DNA of 7,207 nt from CAYJDG01 sp964368875 (lineage in GTDB: Bacteria; Pseudomonadota; Alphaproteobacteria; Micavibrionales; Micavibrionaceae), in NCBI GenBank assembly GCA_964368875.1, contig CAYJDG010000067.1, positions 1 through 7,207 on the forward strand. The letters run 5' to 3'. Below are positions 1 through 5,900 of this stretch, piece after piece (within the stretch, counting starts at the first letter, position 1; each line of letters begins with the position of its first letter). The translations under genes and the position numbers were made by a program. The notes below the pieces were generated by a model. The model was given only the letters and a program-made list of their open reading frames with translations. It made no database searches and was not told the DNA's origin.

Positions 1-569
1 CCTTTCGGCGGCGGCAGGCGCACGGCAATGGCTTCGAGCAGGTCGCCGACATTGAGGCCGGATTTGCCCGAGACGCAGACGGCATCCGACGCATCGATGC
101 CGATAACGTCTTCGATCTGTTCGCGCACGCGCTCGACGTCGGCGGCGGGCAGGTCGATCTTATTGATGACAGGAATGATCTCGTGGTTGTTCTCCATCGC
201 CTTGTAGACGTTGGCGAGAGTTTGCGCTTCGACGCCCTGGGTCGAGTCCACGATCAGGAGGGAGCCTTCGCACGAGGCCAGCGAGCGGGAGACTTCGTAG
301 GCGAAGTCGACATGGCCCGGCGTGTCCATGAGGTTGTACTGGTAGGTCTCACCCGCCTTGGTGGTGTAGTTGAGGCGGACGGTCTGCGCCTTGATGGTGA
401 TGCCGCGCTCGCGCTCGATCACCATGTTGTCGAGAATCTGTTCTTTCATCTCACGCTTTTCGAGGCCGCCGCAGAGTTCGATCAGGCGGTCGGCAAGCGT
501 GGATTTCCCATGGTCGATATGGGCAATGATCGCGAAGTTGCGAATCTTATCTTGAGGGGTCGCAGGCAT
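1..569 (-). CDS. lepA: Elongation factor 4 (LepA), N-terminal 189 residues, cut by the window edge
   Basis: This is the GTPase domain of LepA/EF4, a ribosome-binding translational GTPase related to EF-G and usually about 600 aa long. Only the first 189 codons are present; the frame is open through position 1. Visible signature elements: G1 P-loop AHIDHGKS (16-23), switch I RERGITI (53-59), G3 DTPGH (82-86), G4 NKID (136-139), and a G5 loop reading SGK (167-169) where SAK is more common. The stretch IKAQTVRL (59-66) and the EAQTLANVY block (114-122) separate LepA from TypA and EF-G. The ATG at 569 gives the normal LepA N-terminus just ahead of the P-loop. Codons favour G/C endings more than in the neighbouring orphan genes. 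It lies 52 bp downstream of the 630-aa gene on the same strand, so read-through is possible, but no functional link is implied. The identification is firm. Confidence 0.97.
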   Translation of the reverse strand, partial: MPATPQDKIRNFAIIAHIDHGKSTLADRLIELCGGLEKREMKEQILDNMVIERERGITIKAQTVRLNYTTKAGETYQYNLMDTPGHVDFAYEVSRSLASCEGSLLIVDSTQGVEAQTLANVYKAMENNHEIIPVINKIDLPAADVERVREQIEDVIGIDASDAVCVSGKSGLNVGDLLEAIAVRLPPPK

Positions 570-571
570 GG

Positions 572-587
572 CCCCTTGGATAAGGGG
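572..587 (-). promoter_or_regulatory. Stem-loop covering the lepA ribosome-binding site
   Basis: In the lepA direction the leader reads CCCCTT, loop ATCC, AAGGGG, a perfect 6-bp stem ending two bases before the ATG. The AAGGGG arm is the only Shine-Dalgarno-like purine run near the start, so folding would hide the ribosome-binding site. The pairing is seen directly; a regulatory role is inference. A short inverted repeat of this size can also arise by chance. Confidence 0.4.
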
Positions 588-621
588 TTATGCCGCAGGT
601 TTCAAGAGAATTTAGGTCTAT

Positions 622-2514
622 TTAGCCTTGAGGGGTAAGGCTTTTGATATTTTTACAGATATCAAAGCCCTGTTCACAGAGCCGGGTCCACGTCTTGGCG
701 TCACTTTGTGACACATAAGTGCTGCCATCGGTAAAGGTAATCGTGGTTGGCTTGACCTGCTGAGGCTGGGGGGCCGGCTCGATATTGAAGGATTTACGGG
801 TAAACGTCCGCGTAACTTCTTTGGTTGGGGCTGGTTCGGGAGCGGAAAGAATTGCCGCTGCCGGGGCCGCAGTCGTGATCGGTGCAGCCGCGAGCGTGGT
901 GCTCTCAGAGGACGCAGCAGGCAGGGACGCGGGTGCGGCTTGGGTGATTTTCCAGGTAACAGCATTCGTGACTGCGGGACCATTGCTGGCGACACGCTCA
1001 GTGTCGGGCGCGTTCTGACCCGCCATATTGAAGGCAAGCGTTCCGGCGAGAGCTACGCTGGCAAGTGCGCCAGCACCTATCGCTGTGTGTCTGCCGGGAC
1101 TTCTCGTCTGAATTTCTGCGCTCAAGGCCTTGCCAAACGCAACACCCGTATCGGCAGCATCCTTAAACCAGTTGCTCAGTCTTGCGAGAGGTGAAGGATT
1201 GAGAGCCGCCTTTGCCCGCAGCGAGGCTGCAGCCAATTCTTTTTCTACAGCAGACCGGATGTCAGGATTGGCCGCTAAGGCTGCATCAAGGCCAGACTGT
1301 GCAGGCTGGACCTTTGGTATAGGACGTGCGGCAAGATAGTCATCAACCGGTTTGAGCGGATTGAAAAGATCGGCAACAAAGTCTTTGGCGGCTGAAAGCG
1401 CACGTTTCCAGAATGGCTCCGGTTGCGCAAACAGTTGAGTAACGGGGGCAGCAGCGGCAGCAACGGCTGCGGCTGCGGTGACATCAACTTTAGCAGGTGT
1501 CGGAATGACAGTCGCAGCCAATCTTTCCTTGGCGCTCATGATCGTCCGGTCGAGGAAGACAGCATGGTTGAGCATGTCTTCGCTGGCTTTACCGTTACGG
1601 CCCTGAATTTCAGTGATAATTGAGCGGCGTGCAGGCATCAGCGTTTCGACAATATAATCCTTAAGCTCTGCACCGGATTTTTTTGCGAGATCGCGTTCAA
1701 AAATGGCGCGTGCAGCCAGAAGGGACTTCGCGCTAAAACCGCTTTCTTCTTCCACGATTGCCGCAGCAGGGGCAGTGTTTTTTGGAAGTAATACTTCCGT
1801 AAGAACAGGGAGATTGCCAAGAGCAGCAGCGGCGGGTTTTGTGCTGACAGGTTTTGCGGGTTGCGCGGTGGCAGGCGTTCCAACGACCTCGGAGAGGACT
1901 ACTTTAATAGCTGAATCTGCTGGACGTGCAGTTGCAAGTACAGGTGCAGCTACGGGTGAAGGAGTGCGAATATGACTGACTGAGTCGACCTCTTGGGCGA
2001 CGATGATTTCGTCATCCGGATGCGTGTCCACCCATCTGTGATCGTGGGCCTCTTGTCCAGCTGGAACAGGCTTTACCAAATGATTGTCTTCAACAGGACG
2101 TATGGTCTCCATTTTTACAACGACAGCATTCGCGTATTTGTCAAAAATTGGACCCGCTGCAGACAGGCGCTCTGCAATCAGCATGACCTCATACTTGCGT
2201 ACAATCTGTGACTCAAGCAGCTTGAGGCCAGGGTAAACAGGCGTATGAGGAGTTTTGTCGTCTGGAGACGACGTGTGGGTGATCTTGAAATGGCGGGCAG
2301 CGAGTTTGTCCATATATTTTTGAACGATATCGAGATGACCATTAGTAGCATTCGCGAGATCATTCTGCATGCGATGAGGCGATGTCTGGGCGGCGCTAAT
2401 ACCAGCAGCGAGCTTGATCGTCAGAAATGACGGGTGCTTTTCTCCGAGTTCGCGGAGTTCCTGTTCGAGAAATTGAGCAGCGGATACAGGTCCACTCTGT
2501 GGGGCTACAGCCAT
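622..2514 (-). CDS. Orphan single-pass membrane protein, 630 aa, with a domain shared with the 151-aa neighbour
   Basis: I do not recognise this protein. Residues 1-135 form a helical domain homologous to the whole 151-aa neighbour. Residues 136-255 are a Pro/Ala/Val-rich linker. A second helical block spans about 256-337, followed by an Ala-rich run (347-356) and amphipathic helices with FWKRAL and NWFKDA (367-455). One hydrophobic segment at about 478-498 is a likely transmembrane helix, flanked on its N side by Arg/His (SPGRH), which predicts N-in, C-out topology. The outer part (499-630) is again Pro/Ala/Ser-rich and ends in a small segment with the only two cysteines, Cys613 and Cys620 (C-x6-C), plausibly a disulfide. 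The start at ATG 2514 is preferred over the in-frame GTG at 2523. AGAAGG lies 10 nt before the ATG but only 1 nt before the GTG, and the ATG start aligns residue for residue with the paralogue. A gene is very likely; the function is unknown. Confidence 0.9.
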   Translation of the reverse strand: MAVAPQSGPVSAAQFLEQELRELGEKHPSFLTIKLAAGISAAQTSPHRMQNDLANATNGHLDIVQKYMDKLAARHFKITHTSSPDDKTPHTPVYPGLKLLESQIVRKYEVMLIAERLSAAGPIFDKYANAVVVKMETIRPVEDNHLVKPVPAGQEAHDHRWVDTHPDDEIIVAQEVDSVSHIRTPSPVAAPVLATARPADSAIKVVLSEVVGTPATAQPAKPVSTKPAAAALGNLPVLTEVLLPKNTAPAAAIVEEESGFSAKSLLAARAIFERDLAKKSGAELKDYIVETLMPARRSIITEIQGRNGKASEDMLNHAVFLDRTIMSAKERLAATVIPTPAKVDVTAAAAVAAAAAPVTQLFAQPEPFWKRALSAAKDFVADLFNPLKPVDDYLAARPIPKVQPAQSGLDAALAANPDIRSAVEKELAAASLRAKAALNPSPLARLSNWFKDAADTGVAFGKALSAEIQTRSPGRHTAIGAGALASVALAGTLAFNMAGQNAPDTERVASNGPAVTNAVTWKITQAAPASLPAASSESTTLAAAPITTAAPAAAILSAPEPAPTKEVTRTFTRKSFNIEPAPQPQQVKPTTITFTDGSTYVSQSDAKTWTRLCEQGFDICKNIKSLTPQG

Positions 2515-2530
2515 GACACACACACCTTCT

Positions 2531-2549
2531 TTTACTATTTTTTAGTAAA
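2531..2549 (-). promoter_or_regulatory. AT-rich stem-loop abutting the ribosome-binding site of the 630-aa gene
   Basis: TTTACTA and TAGTAAA form a perfect 7-bp inverted repeat around a five-base loop. It sits directly next to the AGAAGG ribosome-binding site at 2525-2530 and inside the predicted leader. It could be a weak RNA hairpin or a DNA operator. The symmetry is seen; the role is inferred. Confidence 0.35.
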
Positions 2550-2566
2550 TTATTAATCTTTCGTTA

Positions 2567-2595
2567 ATTATACATAGATCAGCCAAAGTCGGCAA
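2567..2595 (-). promoter_or_regulatory. Sigma70-type promoter candidate for the 630-aa gene
   Basis: On the minus strand, TTGCCG (2595-2590) is followed after 17 nt by a perfect TATAAT (2572-2567). Transcription would begin near 2560, about 46 nt before the ATG at 2514. This suggests the 630-aa gene can be transcribed independently of its upstream paralogue. A second perfect TATAAT at 2605-2600 has a poor -35 (TATGCG) and is a weaker alternative. Confidence 0.5.
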
Positions 2596-2660
2596 ACATA
2601 TTATACGGCCAAGGTGTGAGGCCGCATATGTAAGGTTGTGTCAATAATATCTAAGAGTTC

Positions 2661-2684
2661 CGTGCGCCCAGATAAGGGCGCACG
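2661..2684 (-). terminator. GC-rich 9-bp stem-loop downstream of the 151-aa gene
   Basis: CGTGCGCCC and GGGCGCACG pair perfectly around a six-base loop (AGATAA on the plus strand). The structure begins 27 nt past the stop codon of the 151-aa gene and lies upstream of the next promoter candidate, which suits a transcript end. No run of T follows on either strand; the minus strand continues GGAACTCTTAG. It is therefore not a textbook intrinsic terminator and may instead protect or process the mRNA 3' end. The hairpin is certain as a symmetry; the terminator role is tentative. Confidence 0.45.
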
Positions 2685-2695
2685 CTGCGGGTCTA

Positions 2696-2720
2696 CCTAT
2701 AATAATTGGAATTATTTAGG
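2696..2720 (-). repeat. Inverted repeat spanning the stop codon of the 151-aa gene
   Basis: The plus strand shows AATAATT, GG, AATTATT (2701-2716), extended by CCTA/TAGG after a single unpaired T at 2700. This gives an 11-bp dyad with one bulge. The TAA stop of the 151-aa gene (2714-2712) lies in the right arm. Together with the hairpin at 2661-2684 it makes two tandem structures at the 3' end of this gene. Confidence 0.5.
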
Positions 2721-3167
2721 CGTGCGGCGGGTGGCAAAATCCTGCTCTGCAGCGAAGGCTTCAGAGTTGCTCATCATGTCATCCGGTTTAAAAGGTTTGA
2801 AAGCGCGTTCCGCTTCACCCATGAGAGGGGATATTTCCTTGCGCCGCTCAGAAATCAGCCTGGTTTCATATTCGCGTGCAATCGCCGCAAGGCCGATCGA
2901 CAAAGTAGGATAGGCAGATTTTTTGAGGTCGTTGATTTCTTCTTCGCGCGCACTGAGACGCCGCAGATGATCTGTCAGGAAGCCCATTTTACTACCGCTG
3001 ACCTGATCAAAGGCAGCCCGTAGATCGCCTAAATCGGTGAAGGTTGCGACAACCTTAGTCGCCACTTTCAAAGCTGCGTATTGCTCTGGCTTATCTTTTA
3101 GCAGACGCAGTTCATGGGCCAGAAAATCGGCAGCAGTCATATTTTTGGTCGGCCCTGTCGTGGCCAT
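2712..3167 (-). CDS. Orphan helical protein, 151 aa, paralogue of the N-terminus of the 630-aa protein
   Basis: I recognise no known family. The protein is almost entirely helical in character, rich in Ala, Leu, Lys and Glu, with no signal peptide, no transmembrane segment and no cysteine. Its length corresponds to residues 1-135 of the 630-aa protein plus a short tail. Shared blocks include TAADFLAHEL (11-20) against SAAQFLEQEL, and REYETRLISERRKEISPL (98-115) against the KYEVMLIAERLSAAGPI region. It therefore looks like a free-standing version of that domain, probably cytoplasmic. Starts are possible at 3197, 3182 and 3167. I chose ATG 3167 because GGGGGA lies 7 nt upstream and because it aligns without a gap to the paralogue's start. 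The earlier ATG at 3197 has no ribosome-binding site and would add 10 residues. It is followed in the same direction by the 630-aa gene, with inverted repeats and a promoter candidate in between. Confidence 0.88.
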   Translation of the reverse strand: MATTGPTKNMTAADFLAHELRLLKDKPEQYAALKVATKVVATFTDLGDLRAAFDQVSGSKMGFLTDHLRRLSAREEEINDLKKSAYPTLSIGLAAIAREYETRLISERRKEISPLMGEAERAFKPFKPDDMMSNSEAFAAEQDFATRRTPK

Positions 3168-3190
3168 GGTCAAATCCCCCATATTTCCGC

Positions 3191-3219
3191 TTATCATACA
3201 GAAAAGAGGTTAATATTAT
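3191..3219 (+). promoter_or_regulatory. Promoter candidate for the 80-aa gene
   Basis: TTATCA (3191-3196), a 17-nt spacer and TATTAT (3214-3219) match the sigma70 consensus at 4 and 5 of 6 positions. Transcription would begin near 3226 and leave a leader of about 72 nt. Its -10 box overlaps that of the opposing promoter candidate for the 151-aa gene. Confidence 0.45.
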
Positions 3220-3243
3220 GAAAATATGCCTTGAGGCTGGAAA
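3215..3243 (-). promoter_or_regulatory. Promoter candidate for the 151-aa gene
   Basis: On the minus strand, TTTCCA (3243-3238), 17 nt and CATAAT (3220-3215) match sigma70 at 4 and 5 of 6 positions. Transcription would begin near 3208, about 41 nt before the ATG at 3167. The -10 is nearly superimposed on that of the plus-strand promoter, so the two would compete for polymerase. Confidence 0.4.
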
Positions 3244-3297
3244 GCTCTAAAGGATTCCTGTAAGACGCTGGCTGAATTCACCGCTTCGAGGTTTTAG

Positions 3298-3540
3298 ATG
3301 AACACACGTAAAATCATTCTGCTGACTGTTCCGGTTATCGTCGTCGTGCTGTTGGCGCTTGCCGCGATTCTGACGCTGGTCTTTTCAACCCTCCCAAGCA
3401 AGACCGCCGAAGCGACACCAACACCAGCCACCGAGGCGGTTCAGGAACAAATGGCTCCCCCAGCCGTGCTGACACCGGAAGCCACGCCGGCAGAGGGCAG
3501 CGGCAAGCCTAAGGTCATCTACGAAAATCACGAAGACTAG
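3298..3540 (+). CDS. Small single-pass membrane protein, 80 aa, with a Pro/Thr/Ala-rich tail
   Basis: Not recognised as a known family. A basic start (MNTRK) precedes one strong hydrophobic helix at about residues 6-31, a signal-anchor arrangement that predicts N-in, C-out. There is no lipobox cysteine and no obvious signal-peptidase site, so it probably stays anchored. Residues 32-68 are Pro/Thr/Ala/Glu-rich and likely extended and disordered outside the membrane. The last ten residues (KPKVIYENHED) are the only non-repetitive tail segment. GAGG (3288-3291) lies 6 nt before the ATG. It diverges from the 151-aa gene and converges on the 725-aa gene, sharing the stop-codon bases CTAG with it. 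The layout (one helix plus a Pro/Ala-rich outer segment) resembles the C-terminal half of the 630-aa protein. It may be a tether or accessory subunit, but that is inference. Confidence 0.82.
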   Translation: MNTRKIILLTVPVIVVVLLALAAILTLVFSTLPSKTAEATPTPATEAVQEQMAPPAVLTPEATPAEGSGKPKVIYENHED

Positions 3541-5714
3541 AGCGGCGCGAGAGCCATACTGGCCATCTGTTGCGCTCTCACCAGATCGGCTTGACGCTCT
3601 TTCTCACGCGCGAGTTCGTGCGGCACGACCTCGTGGTTGACGAAGGCTTTGATTTGCGCCGGGGTGAATTTTGGATCGAGAATAAAATCGAGATCTATCT
3701 TCTTCAGGCTCACACCTGTTTCCGTCAAAATTCTGGCGCTGACTTTTGGATCGAGGGTGATGCCATCCGGCCCCATTTTGTCTAATTTGATCCCGGTCAG
3801 TAGCGGGGCGATTTTATCGCGCAGACGATTTTGTAGCTGGCCATCAATCAGTTTCAGCGTTTCGGCTCGCTCTTCCGGAGAGAATCTAAGCGTTGTCTCA
3901 GTTGAGTCTTTTCCGGCTGGACTTAAGTTCTCAGTGCCTTCTTTAGAAATTTTATAGCCGACCCGCATCACGAAAATTTCCTGATCGGTCGGAGTTTTGC
4001 CGCTGAGGTGTTTCTGTACGGCAGAATAAAATGCATAGGCAATTTTCGGATCAGCTGCGAGTGCTTCTTTGATCTCAAGGACTTCGACGCGACGCTGGCC
4101 TGCGGGCCATTTTTCCCAAGGGTTGTTGCGCTTCTCGTAAAGATTGACGCTGCCGCTCAGGGCTTCCTGCAACCGTTGCCAAGGGCTATCGCCGGAGCGC
4201 AACGATGGAATGTAATATTGTGAAGCGTTGCTGCCTTCTTTAAAGCTCTTGTCATAAAGGCCTGAATTCAGCTTGTCGCGCACGCCTTGGGCCGTGATCA
4301 GTTTCGGGTCAGTGACAACGCTGGAGATACTATCGGCGAGCTTCTTGATGGCTTCGGGAGAGAAATAAAGGCTCTGGCTGAACTGGCCGCCCATCGCGCC
4401 CATACCACCTGCCGTATTACCAACACCCAGTGGCGCAGCAAGAACAGACACGCCTTGCGCTGCCAATGATACTTTGGCGGCACCCTCTGCGATTGCCGGA
4501 ACTTTAGGAGCAATCTGGGTCAGTATCTGACTTGCTTTCACGGCACCTGCCGTTACGACTGCCTGTGCTGCGGGCAAGGCGGATGTCGATTCTGCGGCAG
4601 CCGAAACAAGCGCCGCGCCGCGCGCGAAATGCGTGCCTTTTTCAACCAGCCCTGGAAGCTTGGTCGCTGTTTGAACAACGCCCTTGCTTGCACCAAGCGC
4701 GCCACCGCTGACAATGGCAGGAAGAATCTGCCAGCCGATATATCCGGTCGCCCCGGCAACTTCGCGCCAGCGACGATCGGTGTCGCTTTCGTATCCTTCG
4801 ATCATCTTGGCATATTTTTGTGTAACCGGGTCGCCCGGCTTCATGCCTTTAAGATAGGCACGGTGAACTTCTGGCGCAGTAATCGCATTCAAGAGCTGCT
4901 CAGGGAATTGCCACGAAAATCCTTCGATCTTGGTAGAGGGATCAAGAATTTCAATTTTATCAGGCTTGCCTTCTTGGCGTGTGCGCACGAAAACAGCCAG
5001 CATATTCTTGATTTCAAGGGGCTGTTCCAAAGTCGGGCGCACAATCTTGCCATTTACCAGGATTTCACCGCTGGTGAATTTCCAGCCGCTCGCCATGACA
5101 ACATCATCGACTCCTTTAACATCAGGGCGGGCTGTGCGTTCGAGATATCTCTGCAACGTAGCTTCGACGCGGGCACCGATCTGCTGATCACCGGGGCGCG
5201 CATCGCGTCCACCGGGAAGAGGAAAATCGAAAGATGCGAAATAGGCGAGACCACCAACCAGCTGTGACCCGCCATCAATCACCATCGAGCGGTCGCCAAT
5301 ATCAGGCAGCAGGCTGCGCAGGTATCTGAAACCTTCGCGCGAATAATGGCCGAGTGTAGCATCAGTAACCTTATCGAGATACTGAAGCGGATTGTGCGAC
5401 ATCATGCGGGCGGAAATCAGGCGGTCGGCGAGAGTGCTTTCCGGCGTGGGGCCGATCGTTGCCGGAGCCGGGTGAGCCGGCGGTGGCGGGTCGCGGACAA
5501 TATTGAGAAGAGTTTTACCAGCCGCATTCACACGCTCCATCAAGGTCGGTGGCGGCGGTGGCATTGACATCATGCCGAGGCGTGCAAGTAATTCGCCTGC
5601 CGTTTCGGATCTGAGGTCTTTAGGGGGCGCAAATCCGGGTAATAGGGTACCTGTCGCAGGGGGCTGACCCGGCTTTACAGAGGATTCGGATGGATTCCTA
5701 GGCTTTTCGGCCAC
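3537..5714 (-). CDS. Large orphan protein, 725 aa, Pro-rich N-terminus and Gly/Ala-rich hydrophobic core, no cysteine
   Basis: I do not recognise this protein. Residues 1-95 are Pro-rich and probably disordered, with proline runs at 52-56 and 76-79. Residues 95-110 carry R-L-I-S-x-R-x5-P-L, identical in spacing to a motif of the 151-aa protein. Residues 111-320 look like a folded mixed alpha/beta domain (GWKFTSGEILVNGKIV at 210-225; KIEILDPSTKIEGFSW at 253-268). Residues 321-445 are unusually rich in Gly, Ala and Val with moderately hydrophobic stretches (e.g. 321-343, 364-395, 412-445). None is a clear conventional transmembrane helix. Residues 446-725 are charged and helical with Trp/Tyr spots (NPWEKWPAGQ, 531-540) and end in a coiled-coil-like tail. 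There is no N-terminal signal peptide. The GTG start at 5714 is supported by AAGGG 6 nt upstream. Its stop overlaps that of the convergent 80-aa gene. Membrane-interacting effector, toxin-like or scaffold roles are all possible; none is proven. Confidence 0.93.
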   Translation of the reverse strand: MAEKPRNPSESSVKPGQPPATGTLLPGFAPPKDLRSETAGELLARLGMMSMPPPPPTLMERVNAAGKTLLNIVRDPPPPAHPAPATIGPTPESTLADRLISARMMSHNPLQYLDKVTDATLGHYSREGFRYLRSLLPDIGDRSMVIDGGSQLVGGLAYFASFDFPLPGGRDARPGDQQIGARVEATLQRYLERTARPDVKGVDDVVMASGWKFTSGEILVNGKIVRPTLEQPLEIKNMLAVFVRTRQEGKPDKIEILDPSTKIEGFSWQFPEQLLNAITAPEVHRAYLKGMKPGDPVTQKYAKMIEGYESDTDRRWREVAGATGYIGWQILPAIVSGGALGASKGVVQTATKLPGLVEKGTHFARGAALVSAAAESTSALPAAQAVVTAGAVKASQILTQIAPKVPAIAEGAAKVSLAAQGVSVLAAPLGVGNTAGGMGAMGGQFSQSLYFSPEAIKKLADSISSVVTDPKLITAQGVRDKLNSGLYDKSFKEGSNASQYYIPSLRSGDSPWQRLQEALSGSVNLYEKRNNPWEKWPAGQRRVEVLEIKEALAADPKIAYAFYSAVQKHLSGKTPTDQEIFVMRVGYKISKEGTENLSPAGKDSTETTLRFSPEERAETLKLIDGQLQNRLRDKIAPLLTGIKLDKMGPDGITLDPKVSARILTETGVSLKKIDLDFILDPKFTPAQIKAFVNHEVVPHELAREKERQADLVRAQQMASMALAPL

Positions 5715-5747
5715 ACTACACCCTTTTTCTTTTTATTATTCATAAGG

Positions 5748-5776
5748 ATTATAAGGGAAAGGGCGTTAATTAGAAA
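5748..5776 (-). promoter_or_regulatory. Promoter candidate for the 725-aa gene
   Basis: The minus strand has a perfect TATAAT at 5753-5748 with a weak -35 (TTTCTA, 5776-5771) at 17-nt spacing. The start site would be near 5741, about 27 nt before the GTG start codon. A second perfect TATAAT lies upstream at 5798-5793, inside the dyad, also without a good -35. The weak -35 boxes suggest activator dependence or an alternative sigma factor. Confidence 0.35.
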
Positions 5777-5788
5777 TAAATAAATTTC

Positions 5789-5813
5789 ATGGATTATAGC
5801 CTCTAATATCCAT
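5789..5813. promoter_or_regulatory. Operator-like dyad in the divergent control region
   Basis: ATGGATTATAG and CTAATATCCAT form an inverted repeat with 9 of 11 positions matching, around a 3-bp CCT centre. The size and the position between two divergent genes fit a binding site for a dimeric regulator. It covers one of the two minus-strand TATAAT boxes (5798-5793). The regulator is unknown and none is encoded in the window. Confidence 0.4.
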
Positions 5814-5820
5814 AATAACG

Positions 5821-5850
5821 TTGCTAAATCAATGGCTCTTGGGGTACCAT
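5821..5850 (+). promoter_or_regulatory. Weak promoter candidate for the right-edge gene
   Basis: TTGCTA (5821-5826) and TACCAT (5845-5850) with an 18-nt spacer each match the sigma70 consensus at 4 of 6 positions. This is the best pair I found upstream of the ATG at 5913, but it is weak. It would give a leader of about 56 nt containing the stem-loop at 5877-5900. Confidence 0.22.
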
Positions 5851-5876
5851 AGGGGCATAAAACAAAAAAACGGACA

Positions 5877-5900
5877 CTTATTAACTAAGGCCGTAATAAG
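5877..5900 (+). promoter_or_regulatory. AT-rich stem-loop just before the ribosome-binding site of the right-edge gene
   Basis: CTTATTA and TAATAAG form a perfect 7-bp inverted repeat around a ten-base loop (ACTAAGGCCG). It ends 2 nt before the GAGGTG ribosome-binding site (5903-5908). The arrangement resembles the hairpin beside the ribosome-binding site of the 630-aa gene. It is a possible translation control element or operator; the role is inferred. Confidence 0.35.

Noticed and set aside
183..638. Plus-strand open frame of 151 codons opposite lepA
   Set aside because: It lies antisense to the strongly conserved LepA GTPase domain, has no credible ribosome-binding site and reads as a reverse-frame shadow of GC-rich codons.
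624..650. AGCCTT/AAGGCT hairpin followed by T-rich sequence as a terminator
   Set aside because: The T-rich side lies on the plus strand, where no gene ends. In the direction of the real genes it is followed by AAATAGACC, so it does not fit as a terminator.
2606..2624. CGGCC/GGCCG inverted repeat
   Set aside because: It is only 5 bp with a nine-base loop, too short to separate from chance.
2600..2628. Perfect minus-strand TATAAT with TATGCG as the main promoter of the 630-aa gene
   Set aside because: The -35 is very poor; the pair TTGCCG-17-TATAAT slightly downstream fits much better.
3606..3626. HEVVPHE near the C-terminus of the 725-aa protein as a zinc-protease motif
   Set aside because: The zincin motif is HExxH with two residues between Glu and His; here there are three, and no third ligand context is visible.
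4629..5267. Plus-strand open frame of 212 codons inside the 725-aa gene
   Set aside because: It is fully antisense to a long well-formed gene, has no supported start and its composition is typical of a shadow frame.
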